Source of the DNA: an uncultured Pelagibacteraceae bacterium
GTDB lineage: Bacteria; Pseudomonadota; Alphaproteobacteria; Pelagibacterales; Pelagibacteraceae
NCBI GenBank assembly: GCA_902600485.1
Contig: CACKJD010000002.1
Location: 183,392 to 247,391 of the forward strand
Reading direction: 5' to 3'
Length of the DNA stretch: 64,000 nt
A program made the translations under genes and the position numbers. This document shows, piece after piece, positions 29,342 through 39,743 of this stretch. Under the pieces are notes generated by a model. The model searched no databases. It saw nothing but the letters and a program-made list of their open reading frames with translations, and was not told the DNA's origin. The number at the start of each line of letters is the position of its first letter. Position 1 is the first letter of the stretch.

Positions 29342-31773
29342 TATGCTCTCAATAATTTATTTTCTGGATCATAAGGACTTTCATCCAGAATAGTTGCATC
29401 ATATTTCTCGCCTAAAATTTCAACTTTTAATTTCTGTCCTACATTTCCAAGCTCTGGTTTTACCATGCCTAATGCAATTGATTTACCTAATCTAAAACCG
29501 TAATCACCACCTGTTGCTCTACCAATAACACTTCCATTTTCATATATGGGATTATTTCCAAGAACATCTGCGTCTTTTGGATTATGAATTTCTAATGTAA
29601 CTAATTTATTATTAAATCCCTTTTCTCTCCACTTGTTTAAAGCTTCTAAACCAATAAAGCTTCCTTTATTTGGATGAATGAACCTGTCTAAACCACTTTC
29701 ATAAGGCGAGTATTCGATAGATAACTCTGTTCCAACTAGTTTGTATGATTTTTCAACTCTTAAACTATTCATGGCTCTAATACCAAAAGGTTTAATTCCT
29801 AAATCTTTTCCTGCTTCCATTAATTTATCAAAAATATGATTTTGATATTCAATTGGATGATGAAGTTCCCACCCGAGCTCTCCTACAAAATTCACTCTCA
29901 TTGCATTGACAGGCGCATAACCTACGTCAACCATTTTAGAACTTAGCCATTTAAAGTTTTCATTTGAAAAATCGTCTTTTGAAACTTTTTGCATTAGTTC
30001 TCTAGCTTTTGGTCCTGCAACAACAAGAACACCATTGCTATTTGTTAAATTTTCAAATTGAACAGACCCATCATTTGGCATCCATTTTAAAATCCAATCG
30101 TGGTCTAACCTTTGAAAAGCACCTGCAGAAACTAGATAAAAACTTGTTTCAGATTCTCTCATGATTGTAAACTCTGAGTGAACTCCCCCTTTTGTATTTA
30201 GTGCGTGGCAAAGATTAATTCTTCCAATTTTTTTTGGTAATTTATTTGCAACAAGCTTATCTAAAAAAGCTTCAGCACCAGGTCCTTTAATTCTACATTT
30301 TGCAAAAGCCGTCATATCCAGCAGGCCAACATTTTCTCTTACATTTTTGCATTCTTTTTCTATAGCGCTGAACCATTTAGATCTTCTAAATGACCAATCA
30401 TCTTTTTGTTCCATTCCATCTGTTGCAAAAAAATTCGGTCTTTCCCAACCAAATTTTTGACCAAACACAGCACCTAAATTTTTCATTCTATCGTAACACG
30501 GAGCTGTTCTTAGAGGTCTTGCTGCAGGTCTTTCTTCATCTGGGAAGTGATTTATAAAAACATGGCTATAAGCCTCTTCATTCTTTTTAATCAAATATGA
30601 TTTAGAGCAATAGTCGCCGTATCTTCTTGGTTCAACACCAAGCATATCAATTGTAGGTTCTCCATCAACAATCCACTCAGCTAATTGCCAGCCTGCACCT
30701 CCAGCTGCAGTTATTCCAAAACTATGTCCTTCATTAATCCAAAAATTTTTTAATCCCCAAGCTGGTCCAACAATTGGGTTACCGTCAGGTGTATAGCAAA
30801 TTGCACCATTGTAAACTTTCTTAACTCCAACTTCACCAAAAGCTGGAACTCTATGTATCGCACCCTCTATATGAGGTGCTAGTCTATCTAAATCTTCTTG
30901 AAATAATTCATACTCAGACTCTTTAGATGGTCCATTAACGTAACATGCTGGAGCACCATCTTCATATGGACCTAAAATTAATCCTCCTGCTTCTTCTCTC
31001 ATATACCATCTACTGTCACTGTCTCTTAAAACTCCCATTTCAGGTAAACCTTCTTTTTTTCTTTTTTGAATTTCTGGATGAGGTTCTGTAACGATGTATT
31101 GGTGTTCTACTGGTATAACAGGAATATCTAATCCTACCATTTTACCAGTTTGTCTTGCAAAATTTCCTGAACAAGAAATTACATGTTCACACTCTATTGA
31201 TCCTTTATCTGTTTCAACAACCCAACCGTTTTTAGTTTGTTTAATTCCTACAACTGTTGTGTTTCTATAAATTTCTGCACCTCTATTTCTTGCTCCTGTA
31301 GCCAAAGCTTGTGTTAAATCTGCAGGTTGAATGTAACCATCCTCAGGATGTTGAATAGCGCCAACTAAATCAGATGTGTTACATAGTGGCCAAATTTCTT
31401 TTACTTGATCTGGAGTTAAAAATTTTACATCAACACCAATTGTTTGTGCAACACCTGCATACTGAAAATATTCATCCATTCTGTCTTTATTGTTTGCAAG
31501 TCTAATATTAGATACTCTACTGAAGCCTACATTTTTTCCTGTCTCTTCTTCTAACTTACCGTACAAGTTAACTGCGTATTTATGTAATTGACCAACTGAA
31601 TAGCTCATGTTGAATAGAGGTAATAATCCCGCTGCATGCCAAGTCGATCCTGAAGTTAGTTCTTTTCTTTCCACTAGGACAACATCCGACCAACCTTTTT
31701 TTGCTAAATGATATAGTGCGCTAACTCCTACTACGCCGCCACCAACAACAACTACTTTAGATTTAGATTTCAC
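29341..31773 (-). CDS. Dimethylglycine/sarcosine dehydrogenase-like FAD protein with GcvT-like C-terminal domain
   Basis: N-terminal DAO fold ([44 protein letters not shown]) fused to folate-binding GcvT region ([20 protein letters not shown]). Confidence 0.9.
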   Translation of the reverse strand: MKSKSKVVVVGGGVVGVSALYHLAKKGWSDVVLVERKELTSGSTWHAAGLLPLFNMSYSVGQLHKYAVNLYGKLEEETGKNVGFSRVSNIRLANNKDRMDEYFQYAGVAQTIGVDVKFLTPDQVKEIWPLCNTSDLVGAIQHPEDGYIQPADLTQALATGARNRGAEIYRNTTVVGIKQTKNGWVVETDKGSIECEHVISCSGNFARQTGKMVGLDIPVIPVEHQYIVTEPHPEIQKRKKEGLPEMGVLRDSDSRWYMREEAGGLILGPYEDGAPACYVNGPSKESEYELFQEDLDRLAPHIEGAIHRVPAFGEVGVKKVYNGAICYTPDGNPIVGPAWGLKNFWINEGHSFGITAAGGAGWQLAEWIVDGEPTIDMLGVEPRRYGDYCSKSYLIKKNEEAYSHVFINHFPDEERPAARPLRTAPCYDRMKNLGAVFGQKFGWERPNFFATDGMEQKDDWSFRRSKWFSAIEKECKNVRENVGLLDMTAFAKCRIKGPGAEAFLDKLVANKLPKKIGRINLCHALNTKGGVHSEFTIMRESETSFYLVSAGAFQRLDHDWILKWMPNDGSVQFENLTNSNGVLVVAGPKARELMQKVSKDDFSNENFKWLSSKMVDVGYAPVNAMRVNFVGELGWELHHPIEYQNHIFDKLMEAGKDLGIKPFGIRAMNSLRVEKSYKLVGTELSIEYSPYESGLDRFIHPNKGSFIGLEALNKWREKGFNNKLVTLEIHNPKDADVLGNNPIYENGSVIGRATGGDYGFRLGKSIALGMVKPELGNVGQKLKVEILGEKYDATILDESPYDPENKLLRA

Positions 31774-31819
31774 AATATGGTTTTACTAAATTTTGATAAT
31801 TTACGAAACATAATTTTTG

Positions 31820-32023
31820 CTAATCATCCTCAAAGTCTCGCCAGTCTTTTATATACATAAGGTAACCTGCCACAGTAACGCTGATAGCGCCTACAATCAT
31901 TCCACAATTAAGACCCACTGCTTTACCCCAAAAATACCATCCAATTTGGGTTGCACCAATAGGTGGTAGGCAAAGGATCGCCATTAAAATTGGGATTCTT
32001 AAATAAAAAGGTGGCTTAGACAT
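31820..32023 (-). CDS. Small two-TM membrane protein
   Basis: 67 aa; two hydrophobic stretches; just upstream of the dimethylglycine dehydrogenase-like gene. Confidence 0.6.
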   Translation of the reverse strand: MSKPPFYLRIPILMAILCLPPIGATQIGWYFWGKAVGLNCGMIVGAISVTVAGYLMYIKDWRDFEDD

Positions 32024-32075
32024 TTTGTGAAATTACCAAAATAGGGATCTTAATATATAATTCAAATGACGCACT

Positions 32076-32318
32076 ATGACAAAAAAAATATTAATTATAC
32101 TGAGTATTTTAGCTCCTTTTATAACTTTTTATTTAATTAAATTTGCTTTTAAATTGTCAGATAAAAAAATACCTTTCCTAGCACTTTCTTTAACAAGCTT
32201 AATACTTTTGATTTTAACTTTAGTTTACTTCAGGTTCGACAATAGTTTCCTCCCGGATACAAAGTATTCACCTCCAAAGATGGAAAATGGAAAAGTTAAA
32301 CCAGCTGAGAACAATTAG
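32076..32318 (+). CDS. Small two-TM hypothetical protein
   Basis: 80 aa with two TM segments and hydrophilic Lys/Pro-rich tail. Confidence 0.5.
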   Translation: MTKKILIILSILAPFITFYLIKFAFKLSDKKIPFLALSLTSLILLILTLVYFRFDNSFLPDTKYSPPKMENGKVKPAENN

Positions 32319-32785
32319 ACGGAAGAACCTAGCACTTTTGGTGCTAAAACAGCTGTTGTTAACCAGCAATTTTTAAGTGGTCCTTCTTTATTATACTTTT
32401 CTACCTGCCACTTAAATTTATAGAATTTTTTATCTCTTCCTAAAATAACTACTTCATATGTAGCAACGTTTTCATTTTTAAACATCTCTTTTACTTCGTG
32501 AGATTTATGATTAATTAAGATTGAATATGAGTCTTTTTTAATCATATTTTTAAATTTATCATATGGACCAGTAAAACTTTTGTTTTTTGGATGTGCAAAT
32601 TCCCAGGTTTGTAAAATCCCAGAGTCGATGTTAGGAGAATTATTATTTTGTAAACTACTTAATTGTATTTTGACAACTTCAGATGGCAAAATAGAAATAT
32701 TAGGTTTTAAAATTTCTGCATAAGAAAAATTTGTATTAAAAAAAATGATTATAAAAAAAAATGTTTTAAAAATATTAAATTTCAC
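32315..32785 (-). CDS. Secreted DUF4864-like protein
   Basis: Signal peptide; QTWEFAHPKNKSFTGPYDKFKNMI resembles DUF4864. Confidence 0.6.
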   Translation of the reverse strand: MKFNIFKTFFFIIIFFNTNFSYAEILKPNISILPSEVVKIQLSSLQNNNSPNIDSGILQTWEFAHPKNKSFTGPYDKFKNMIKKDSYSILINHKSHEVKEMFKNENVATYEVVILGRDKKFYKFKWQVEKYNKEGPLKNCWLTTAVLAPKVLGSSV

Positions 32786-32825
32786 AATTTTATAATATAG
32801 TATTTAAATATAAATTTAAGAAAAA

Positions 32826-33296
32826 ATGACTCTTTACTTAACATCAAAAAAAATAATTAAGGATTGGACTGATTATAATGGACACATGAATGTCGCATAC
32901 TACGTTTTGATATTTGATATATTTGGTGCAGAAATATTAATGAATAAGTTTCAAATGGGAGAAGAGTCTGCAAAAACCACAAAAAAAAGCACAATGGTTG
33001 TGGAGTCACATATTACTTATAATCAAGAAGTAAAAGAAGGAGAAGATGTAGATGTTAACTTAATTTTTTTTGATCACGACAAAAAAAGACTTCAATATAA
33101 GCTTGAAATGGTACACAAAGAAAAAAAATATATTGCATCAACAATTGAAGTTTTATCATTATATGTTGATTTAAATCAGAGAAAAGTTGCAGAGTTTGAG
33201 GATGAAAAAGTAAAAATTATGGATCAATATATTAAAGAAAACTCATCAAAATTTAATTCTGAGAATTTAAAATTTTCTAACAAGTTAAAAAAATAA
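32826..33296 (+). CDS. Hot-dog thioesterase
   Basis: DWTDYNGHMNVAYYVLIFD motif of 4-HBA-CoA thioesterase-like proteins. Confidence 0.85.
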   Translation: MTLYLTSKKIIKDWTDYNGHMNVAYYVLIFDIFGAEILMNKFQMGEESAKTTKKSTMVVESHITYNQEVKEGEDVDVNLIFFDHDKKRLQYKLEMVHKEKKYIASTIEVLSLYVDLNQRKVAEFEDEKVKIMDQYIKENSSKFNSENLKFSNKLKK

Positions 33297-33297
33297 A

Positions 33298-33867
33298 TTA
33301 TAAACTGGTAGCGGTATTTTCTACGTCTTTTAAATATTTTTTTCTTTTTTCATCTGATACGAAAGGAACCTCAAAATATCTTCTGTAAAGCACATCTTTG
33401 ATGCCGCAAATAAAGAAAACTCCTCTTTTTAATCGTCTTATAGGCATATTCAAAAAGAAAGTTGTCACTGCAAATCTTGGTGAGCCATAAGTACAAAATA
33501 TAATAACTTTTTTTCCTTTTAAATTTCCTTTTGGGTAACCATAATTTCCAAATAACTTTTTAAAAGTAAATGCCCAAGGCGGTGAGAGAACTCTATCAAT
33601 CCAACCCTCTACAATTGCTGGCATTCGATAGTTCCAAATAGGTGCTACTAAAACTATTACATCTGATTTATCAATTCTCTTTTGATGATCTAAGACTACT
33701 TCATCCGGTTTTTCGCCTGCATAGACTGGGTTGAACTTCTCTTTATATAAATCTACACAATCAACAGTGTGTCCCTTTTTTTGAGCAGCTTCTGTAAATG
33801 TATTCTTTATAGCTGCGTTAAATGAATTTTGGTTGTAGTGACCGTAGACAATAAAAATATTTTTCAT
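33298..33867 (-). CDS. NAD(P)H dehydrogenase (quinone), flavodoxin-like fold
   Basis: IFIVYGHYNQNSFNAAI, VIVLVAPIWNYRMPAIVEGWIDRVLSPPWAF. Confidence 0.85.
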   Translation of the reverse strand: MKNIFIVYGHYNQNSFNAAIKNTFTEAAQKKGHTVDCVDLYKEKFNPVYAGEKPDEVVLDHQKRIDKSDVIVLVAPIWNYRMPAIVEGWIDRVLSPPWAFTFKKLFGNYGYPKGNLKGKKVIIFCTYGSPRFAVTTFFLNMPIRRLKRGVFFICGIKDVLYRRYFEVPFVSDEKRKKYLKDVENTATSL

Positions 33868-34436
33868 TTTTTCCAGATTTGATCCAGTCTATTCTCTCTA
33901 CCACAACCCTTTTTATAAAGTAAGTAGTTAATAAAATTAGTTTGATAATAATTTTGGTGGTAATCTTCAGCTTTATAGAACTTATCAAAATCTCTAACAT
34001 AAGTTACTACACTTTTATTATACTGAGTCTCAATTTCTTTGATTCTTTTTTCTATTAATTTTTTTTGTTCTTGGTTTTGGTAAAACGCAACTGATCTGTA
34101 GCTATATCCTTTATCACAAAATTGACCAGCTTTATCAAATGGATCTATATTTTTCCAAAAGACATTTAGTAAATTTTTAAAGTTAGTTATTTTACTGTCA
34201 TAGACAATTTCAACTACTTCAAAGTGTCCTGTATTTCCGTAAGTTACTTCTTTATATGTTGGATTTTTTGTTGTGCCGCCAGAATATCCAGATATTACAT
34301 CTTTTACACCTTCAGCTTTATCAAAAGATTCTTCCATGCACCAAAAACACCCTCCACCAAAGTAAACTTTTTTTAAATCTTCTGCAAAAACGTTGGTATT
34401 AAAAAGTAAAAATAAAACTAAAAATATTCTCAGCAT
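33864..34436 (-). CDS. msrA: Peptide methionine sulfoxide reductase MsrA (secreted)
   Basis: Signal peptide; KKVYFGGGCFWCMEESFDKAEGVKDVISGYSGG; FYKAEDYHQNYYQ. Confidence 0.95.
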   Translation of the reverse strand: MLRIFLVLFLLFNTNVFAEDLKKVYFGGGCFWCMEESFDKAEGVKDVISGYSGGTTKNPTYKEVTYGNTGHFEVVEIVYDSKITNFKNLLNVFWKNIDPFDKAGQFCDKGYSYRSVAFYQNQEQKKLIEKRIKEIETQYNKSVVTYVRDFDKFYKAEDYHQNYYQTNFINYLLYKKGCGRENRLDQIWKK

Positions 34437-34448
34437 TTTATGGGTTGT

Positions 34449-34910
34449 TTAATTTTTTAATGCTGGAAAAACTGGATTAACTTTTTGAAAAATATTTTGA
34501 TAATCCTGTTTAATGCAGCGATTTGAAATATACTTGATTTTTGCATCATTAGCTATTTTCTCTGCTGCGTCATTTTTAATTCCGTACTGTAACCATAAAA
34601 CTTTAGCGTTAATTTTAACTGCATCCTCTGCTATTCCAGGAGTTTCTTTAGATGGTCTAAAAACATTAACTATATCTACCTTTTCATTTATATCACCAAG
34701 TTTAGCTACTACTTTCTCACCATGAATTACTTCTCCCACTGCAAATGGATTGACTGGTATAACTTTATACCCAAATTCTTGCATATACTTCATAACAATT
34801 GTTGAAGGTTTTCTTTTTAAATTTGTTCTATCCTCTTTTTCTTTTAAAGAACTAACTCCAATCATTGCAATTGTTTTTGAATTTTTTAAAATAGTTTCTA
34901 TCTCCTGCAT
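34449..34910 (-). CDS. CoA-binding protein (YccU-like)
   Basis: KTIAMIGVSSLKEKEDR, PSTIVMKYMQEFGYKVIPVNPFAVGEVIHGEKV, VDIVNVFRPSKETPGIAEDAV. Confidence 0.9.
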   Translation of the reverse strand: MQEIETILKNSKTIAMIGVSSLKEKEDRTNLKRKPSTIVMKYMQEFGYKVIPVNPFAVGEVIHGEKVVAKLGDINEKVDIVNVFRPSKETPGIAEDAVKINAKVLWLQYGIKNDAAEKIANDAKIKYISNRCIKQDYQNIFQKVNPVFPALKN

Positions 34911-35707
34911 TATCTATTTTTCCATTTTGGAGATCTTTTTCCTAAAAACGCAGATATCCCCTCTTTTGCATCTTGTTTCATCATGTTTAAAGTCATCATC
35001 TTACTCGTATATGTGTAAGCTTGTTTTAACGGCATCTCTAATTGTTTATAGAAAGCTTTCTTTCCAATTCTAATTGAAGCATTGGATTTAGATGAAATAA
35101 CTTTTGCAACTTCTAAAACTTTTTTATTTAGTTTCGATTTTGGATAGTAATCATTTATTAAACCAATTTCTTTTGCGTATTTCGCATTAATTGGCTCACC
35201 TGTTAAAAGCATTTTCATCATTCTTTTTCTGTTAATTTTTCTACTTACTGCAACCATGGGGGTACTACAAAATAAACCTATGTTTACACCTGGTGTTGCA
35301 AATTTTGAATCTGTTGAACAATAAGTTAAGTCACAACTTGCAGCTAGCTGACATCCTGCTGCGTATGCTGATCCATGAACTTTTGCAATAACTGGTTTTC
35401 TACATTCAACTATATCAATCATTAATTTAGAGCATAAATTAAATAATTTTAAGTACTTAGATCTTGCTTTTAAACCTCTAACCTCTTTTAAATTATGACC
35501 AGCACTAAAACCTTTGCCATTTCCACTTATTACAATGACATGAGTTTTATTATCATTATTTAATTTTTTAAATATTTTTATTAAAGATCCTAATGTTTTA
35601 AAAGAAAGTGAATTATAAGTTTTAGGATCATTTATAATTACACTTTTGATACCATTTCCTAGATCTTTTAAAAGAACTGACATTTTATTCAAGTTCTCCA
35701 TCTTCAC
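34910..35707 (-). CDS. Enoyl-CoA hydratase/isomerase family protein
   Basis: VISGNGKGFSAGHNLKE, KVHGSAYAAGCQLAASCDLTYCS. Confidence 0.9.
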   Translation of the reverse strand: MKMENLNKMSVLLKDLGNGIKSVIINDPKTYNSLSFKTLGSLIKIFKKLNNDNKTHVIVISGNGKGFSAGHNLKEVRGLKARSKYLKLFNLCSKLMIDIVECRKPVIAKVHGSAYAAGCQLAASCDLTYCSTDSKFATPGVNIGLFCSTPMVAVSRKINRKRMMKMLLTGEPINAKYAKEIGLINDYYPKSKLNKKVLEVAKVISSKSNASIRIGKKAFYKQLEMPLKQAYTYTSKMMTLNMMKQDAKEGISAFLGKRSPKWKNR

Positions 35708-36059
35708 GCATTTTTTTTCTAATATTTGTCGCAGATATTTTTTGAATATCCTCTGGTAATACTATTTCCTCAATTTTATATCCAACCCCACGTCCATAAC
35801 AAATATTTGTAATATTGGGCACTAACATTATTTTAAATCTTCCCTCAAACTTTGGATTTAATCTTTCTTCTATTTTCTTTTTTACTGTTTCAAAATCAAA
35901 AGGATTATCATCAACACCTTGCACATCTCTTATTTGAATGCAAACTTGTCCTGTTTTTTTTATGATTTCTTCAAACAAAGCATAATGACCATCATGAAAT
36001 GGTTGCCAACGTCCTAGCATTTGCGCCGTTGGTTTTTTATTATCCCACTGATAACTCAT
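35685..36059 (-). CDS. Cytidylyltransferase-like/adenylyltransferase family nucleotidyltransferase
   Basis: LGRWQPFHDGHYALFEEII (HxGH) and ISATNIRKKMRE. Confidence 0.8.
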   Translation of the reverse strand: MSYQWDNKKPTAQMLGRWQPFHDGHYALFEEIIKKTGQVCIQIRDVQGVDDNPFDFETVKKKIEERLNPKFEGRFKIMLVPNITNICYGRGVGYKIEEIVLPEDIQKISATNIRKKMREDGELE

Positions 36060-36099
36060 ATATAATCCTTGTGTTTGAGTTTATTCTTAATAACTAAAA

Positions 36100-38403
36100 T
36101 TAAAAGACTTTATTTAACACTATATTAGCTTCTTTGTTATCTCCTAAGTTTGTCATGTCATCTTGAACATTAAAGCTTAGGTTTAATCCATCAACATTCT
36201 TTTTAAATTCTAACTTTGATAATAGATTTTCTGATCCATTAATTGTAAAAGCATATTCAGCACCCTCATAAGGCAAATAACCAAAGGCAATATGTATGTT
36301 ATCTGTATGTCCTGAGTTAATTGCTTGATTTCTTTCATATATTATAAATAAACTATATTTATCGGGTAAAACAATATCTAAACCAAGTTCTCCATTTAAA
36401 TTATGTAAGGATCCTGAATGTAAAGTTTCGCTTCCCACAACCTCTTTAGCATCTAACAGTTTATAATTAAAATTTGAGCTCCGATCAATATCAATTTGAT
36501 ATTCAATTTTTCCGTGTCTTTTAACTTTATATTTATCATTAGATAAATCTTGCACTGCAGCGAGTGCTGCTCTTAAATTTTTAGTTCTAACATGTTGATC
36601 ATCAACAATATATGCACCATTACCTTGGCCAGTTTCTTCATAACCATCTAATATAGTATGACCGATATCAAATTGAGCTGAAGGAATAAATGTAAAAGTA
36701 TTTTTTTTAATTTCATCCTTAATTTTCAATGTTCCGTATATTTGATTTCCATTTCTATCTGCAGTAAATTTTTTACTATCAACCACAGTTAAAATATCAG
36801 ATTTTATTTTTCCAATACCAAATATTTTATCAATATATTGTTTATTGTTCTGCATTGGTGTTGAACTATAATAAGTAAGGTTAAGAGTTTCTGCGTCTAC
36901 TTCACTTCCAAATTTACCAAAATCTATATGATCATTTCCATACCTGAATACATACCCATGTATGCCTTTTTTGTCTGTAAGTTTATCAAAACCGAAGGAT
37001 AATGAACTTACTTCAAATTTTTTAGGTGTAGAAATTTTGGTATCACCTGTTCTTCCAATTGAAACACTTCCCTCTGTCCAATGAAAATATTTTTTATCAG
37101 AATTATTTTTTTTTTGATTTGTTGATACTTTTTTAAATGAAGAAATTGGTAATTGCTTTAAAGACGAAAGTAAACTGTTAGAAAAATTTATTTTAATATT
37201 CTGATTGGATAAATTGTCTTTATCTTTATTTCTTCTAATCCATTTTAATCTATTTAGAGCCGAATTAGTTGAGAGTGTTATTGTTCTTTTAGCTAGTTCA
37301 GCTTGTGCCTCTGCTACACCTGTTCTGCCTTTTGAAGTATAAGATTTACAGGTTGCACCTGAGACAATATTAAAAGGACAAATTAAATCAATTTCGTTCA
37401 TATGCTCTCCACCATCATCTCCAGGATTATTTTGATCGGTTCCAACATACATTTTTAAACCAGAAGTACTAAAAGCAATACCCCTAGGCTCATCAAACGA
37501 GTCAAACCCATTTAAATCTTCTATGTCTACTGTGCCATCAATAGTAAATGAATTTGTTGAGTAAGCTACATTAAGTGAAATTTGAGTAACATCTGCTGAG
37601 TCGTTTTGGTGATCAAGAGTCCAGAGTCTTGTTCCATCTGGACTAAATACCAAACCGTTAGGGTTTTTAGTTTCATCCTCTAATTCAATTCCTCCACTTG
37701 TTACGAGTGATATAGTTGTTAAATCGAACGCAGTAGACATTGTATACTCTAATAATCTAGTATTTGCACCTTTATCCACAGCTAGTCTGCTGTGAAAAAT
37801 AGCAAATAATTTTGTACCATCTTTGCTAATGTCAAAACCTTGAAGAGTTACTTTGTCATCCCCTAGAGCAGTAATATCTCCTGCATTGCTACCATTTTGT
37901 AAAGCGTCTGAGTCTAAACCTGAAGTTTGATTATCAGAAAAAGAGCACGTCGAAACATCGAAAGGTGAACTAAGTTCAAAACCAAATACTCTATCATGAT
38001 CTGCTCCATCGGACAGTGCACCTCGGCCTACAAATAACTTCCTTCCATCACTAGAAAATTTAAGACCATAAACTCTATTAATTGGACCGGTTGTAGTATC
38101 ATTAGTGTTCAAACGACATTTTTCGTTATCACCAGCAAATATACTCGTCGAGATATCAAAAGGAATGCTTAAATTATACTCACTGACATGCGAATAAGTT
38201 TGAGTGTTTGATGCATTAAACACCACAAACATTTTAGACCCGTCGTCGTTAAAAGCAACTCCATTTCCAAAAAAACCATCATTATCAACTCCTGCAGTAC
38301 CTGATTTTTCCACTAAAACTCTTTGAACAAAAGATATTTCCGCAAATGAAAAAGTGGAAAATAATAAAAAGAATGTAAAGATAATTTTGTTTAACAGTCT
38401 CAT
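36100..38403 (-). CDS. Secreted beta-propeller-like surface protein with C-terminal autotransporter-type beta-barrel
   Basis: Signal peptide MRLLNKIIFTFFLLFSTFSFA; repeated D-G-x-x(L/M)-[FWY]V/T blade motifs (NDDGSKMFVVF, SSDGRKLFVG, SKDGTKLFAIF, SPDGTRLWTLD, STSGLKMYVG); barrel-like C-terminus ending in Phe. Confidence 0.8.
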   Translation of the reverse strand: MRLLNKIIFTFFLLFSTFSFAEISFVQRVLVEKSGTAGVDNDGFFGNGVAFNDDGSKMFVVFNASNTQTYSHVSEYNLSIPFDISTSIFAGDNEKCRLNTNDTTTGPINRVYGLKFSSDGRKLFVGRGALSDGADHDRVFGFELSSPFDVSTCSFSDNQTSGLDSDALQNGSNAGDITALGDDKVTLQGFDISKDGTKLFAIFHSRLAVDKGANTRLLEYTMSTAFDLTTISLVTSGGIELEDETKNPNGLVFSPDGTRLWTLDHQNDSADVTQISLNVAYSTNSFTIDGTVDIEDLNGFDSFDEPRGIAFSTSGLKMYVGTDQNNPGDDGGEHMNEIDLICPFNIVSGATCKSYTSKGRTGVAEAQAELAKRTITLSTNSALNRLKWIRRNKDKDNLSNQNIKINFSNSLLSSLKQLPISSFKKVSTNQKKNNSDKKYFHWTEGSVSIGRTGDTKISTPKKFEVSSLSFGFDKLTDKKGIHGYVFRYGNDHIDFGKFGSEVDAETLNLTYYSSTPMQNNKQYIDKIFGIGKIKSDILTVVDSKKFTADRNGNQIYGTLKIKDEIKKNTFTFIPSAQFDIGHTILDGYEETGQGNGAYIVDDQHVRTKNLRAALAAVQDLSNDKYKVKRHGKIEYQIDIDRSSNFNYKLLDAKEVVGSETLHSGSLHNLNGELGLDIVLPDKYSLFIIYERNQAINSGHTDNIHIAFGYLPYEGAEYAFTINGSENLLSKLEFKKNVDGLNLSFNVQDDMTNLGDNKEANIVLNKVF

Positions 38404-38474
38404 AAAATTATAAAGATATTAACTTAATCTCTATAATTTAAATTAAAAGACTTTAAATTCATTATAAATTTAAT

Positions 38475-38891
38475 TTATTTTTTTAAGTCCTCAAGTATTT
38501 TTGGCGCCCAATTTTTAGCATCCTGAGAAGTTACATGAAAGTCATATTTTTCAGGTTTTACGAACATCTGATTAGTGTCTTCAAATCTACCTTTTTGAAT
38601 AGTGTCAACCCAAACTGTATAATCTGCAGGGAACAAACTTCTTGCCTTTGGTGTTGGACAAATAAAGTCTGCAATAACGAAATAACCCTCCTCTTTTAAC
38701 TTTAAAGCAAAGTCTGCCATTCTTTTTGCTTGTCTAGTTCTTCCCTCTGGTGAAAAGTCCCAGTCATTTGCGGCCTTCCTAACTTCATCTGCATTAAGCC
38801 TTTTGGCTTTTAACATGGGGGCTAATTCATTGGCCAAGGTTGTTTTCCCAGCTCCAGGAAGACCCATTATTAGTATTATTTTCATAAGCAA
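38475..38891 (-). CDS. Adenylylsulfate kinase-like P-loop kinase
   Basis: GLPGAGKTTLANELAPMLKAKRLNADEVRKAANDWDFSPEGRTRQAKRMADFALKLKEEGYFVIADFICP. Confidence 0.8.
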   Translation of the reverse strand: MLMKIILIMGLPGAGKTTLANELAPMLKAKRLNADEVRKAANDWDFSPEGRTRQAKRMADFALKLKEEGYFVIADFICPTPKARSLFPADYTVWVDTIQKGRFEDTNQMFVKPEKYDFHVTSQDAKNWAPKILEDLKK

Positions 38892-39014
38892 ATTTAAGAC
38901 TTATATAATAGATAAATTTCAACATTTGTAGATATAAATAGAGACCACTAAATCTCACTTTATGACGTCAATATTTATATAGACAGATAATTCAAAATAA
39001 ATAATGATCCTCGA

Positions 39015-39743
39015 ATGAATTTTTCTATAGAAATTGGACCAAAAACAAATCTAGATACTCTGCCAGCTTTAAAAGACGTCTACATTACAATGCTACCTGG
39101 TGGCGATTTTAAAGAGACAGCTCAACAAGCAGTCAACTTAGTTAAAAAGGGTTTCAACCCTGTCCCTCATTTTCCAGCTAGATCAATGGCGAATGAAGCA
39201 CAACTAAAAGAATATGTAACAATGTGTAAAGATGGTGGGGTAAAGCAAGCCCTTGTAATTGGTGGCGGCAGAGAGCCCATGGGAAAATTCGATAGTTCTT
39301 TCCAGCTTTTAGAGACTGGTTATTTTGAGAAAATGAAGATAGGAATTGCTGGACATCCAGAGGGGAGTCCTGATATATCCGACGAAGTGTTAGAAAAAGC
39401 AATGATTGATAAAAAGCCTTACGCTGATTACATTGTAACCCAATGGTTAATGCAGTCTGAACCAATTATTGAATTTATTTCTAAACAGTCTGTCCCAGTT
39501 CATGTTGGAATTACTGGACCTATGAAAATATCAAGCTTAATTAAGTTTGCAAATATTGTAGGTGCAAAAAATTCTATAAATTTTATTAAATCCAATTTTA
39601 GTAGGGCAATTGATTTATTAAAACCAAAAGACCCAAATGATCTAGTAGATAAAATTAAAGAGCATACGAAACATTTTCATATCTACACGTTTGGTGGGCT
39701 TAAGGAAACCAACAACTGGCTAAAGGAAAATAACTATGCCTAA
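39015..39743 (+). CDS. Methylenetetrahydrofolate reductase (MetF/LigH neighbourhood)-like protein
   Basis: MTHFR-type TIM barrel pattern: VPHFPARSMANEAQLKEYV, ALVIGGGREPMGKFDSS, IGIAGHPEGSPD, YADYIVTQWLMQSEPIIEFI. Confidence 0.75.
   Translation: MNFSIEIGPKTNLDTLPALKDVYITMLPGGDFKETAQQAVNLVKKGFNPVPHFPARSMANEAQLKEYVTMCKDGGVKQALVIGGGREPMGKFDSSFQLLETGYFEKMKIGIAGHPEGSPDISDEVLEKAMIDKKPYADYIVTQWLMQSEPIIEFISKQSVPVHVGITGPMKISSLIKFANIVGAKNSINFIKSNFSRAIDLLKPKDPNDLVDKIKEHTKHFHIYTFGGLKETNNWLKENNYA

Noticed and set aside
29341-31773. Possible glycine cleavage T protein
   Set aside because: GcvT-like region is fused to an N-terminal FAD domain, so dimethylglycine/sarcosine dehydrogenase-like fits better.
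38892-39014. Intergenic region tested by eye for tRNA or riboswitch
   Set aside because: AT-rich with no cloverleaf or recognised aptamer motif.
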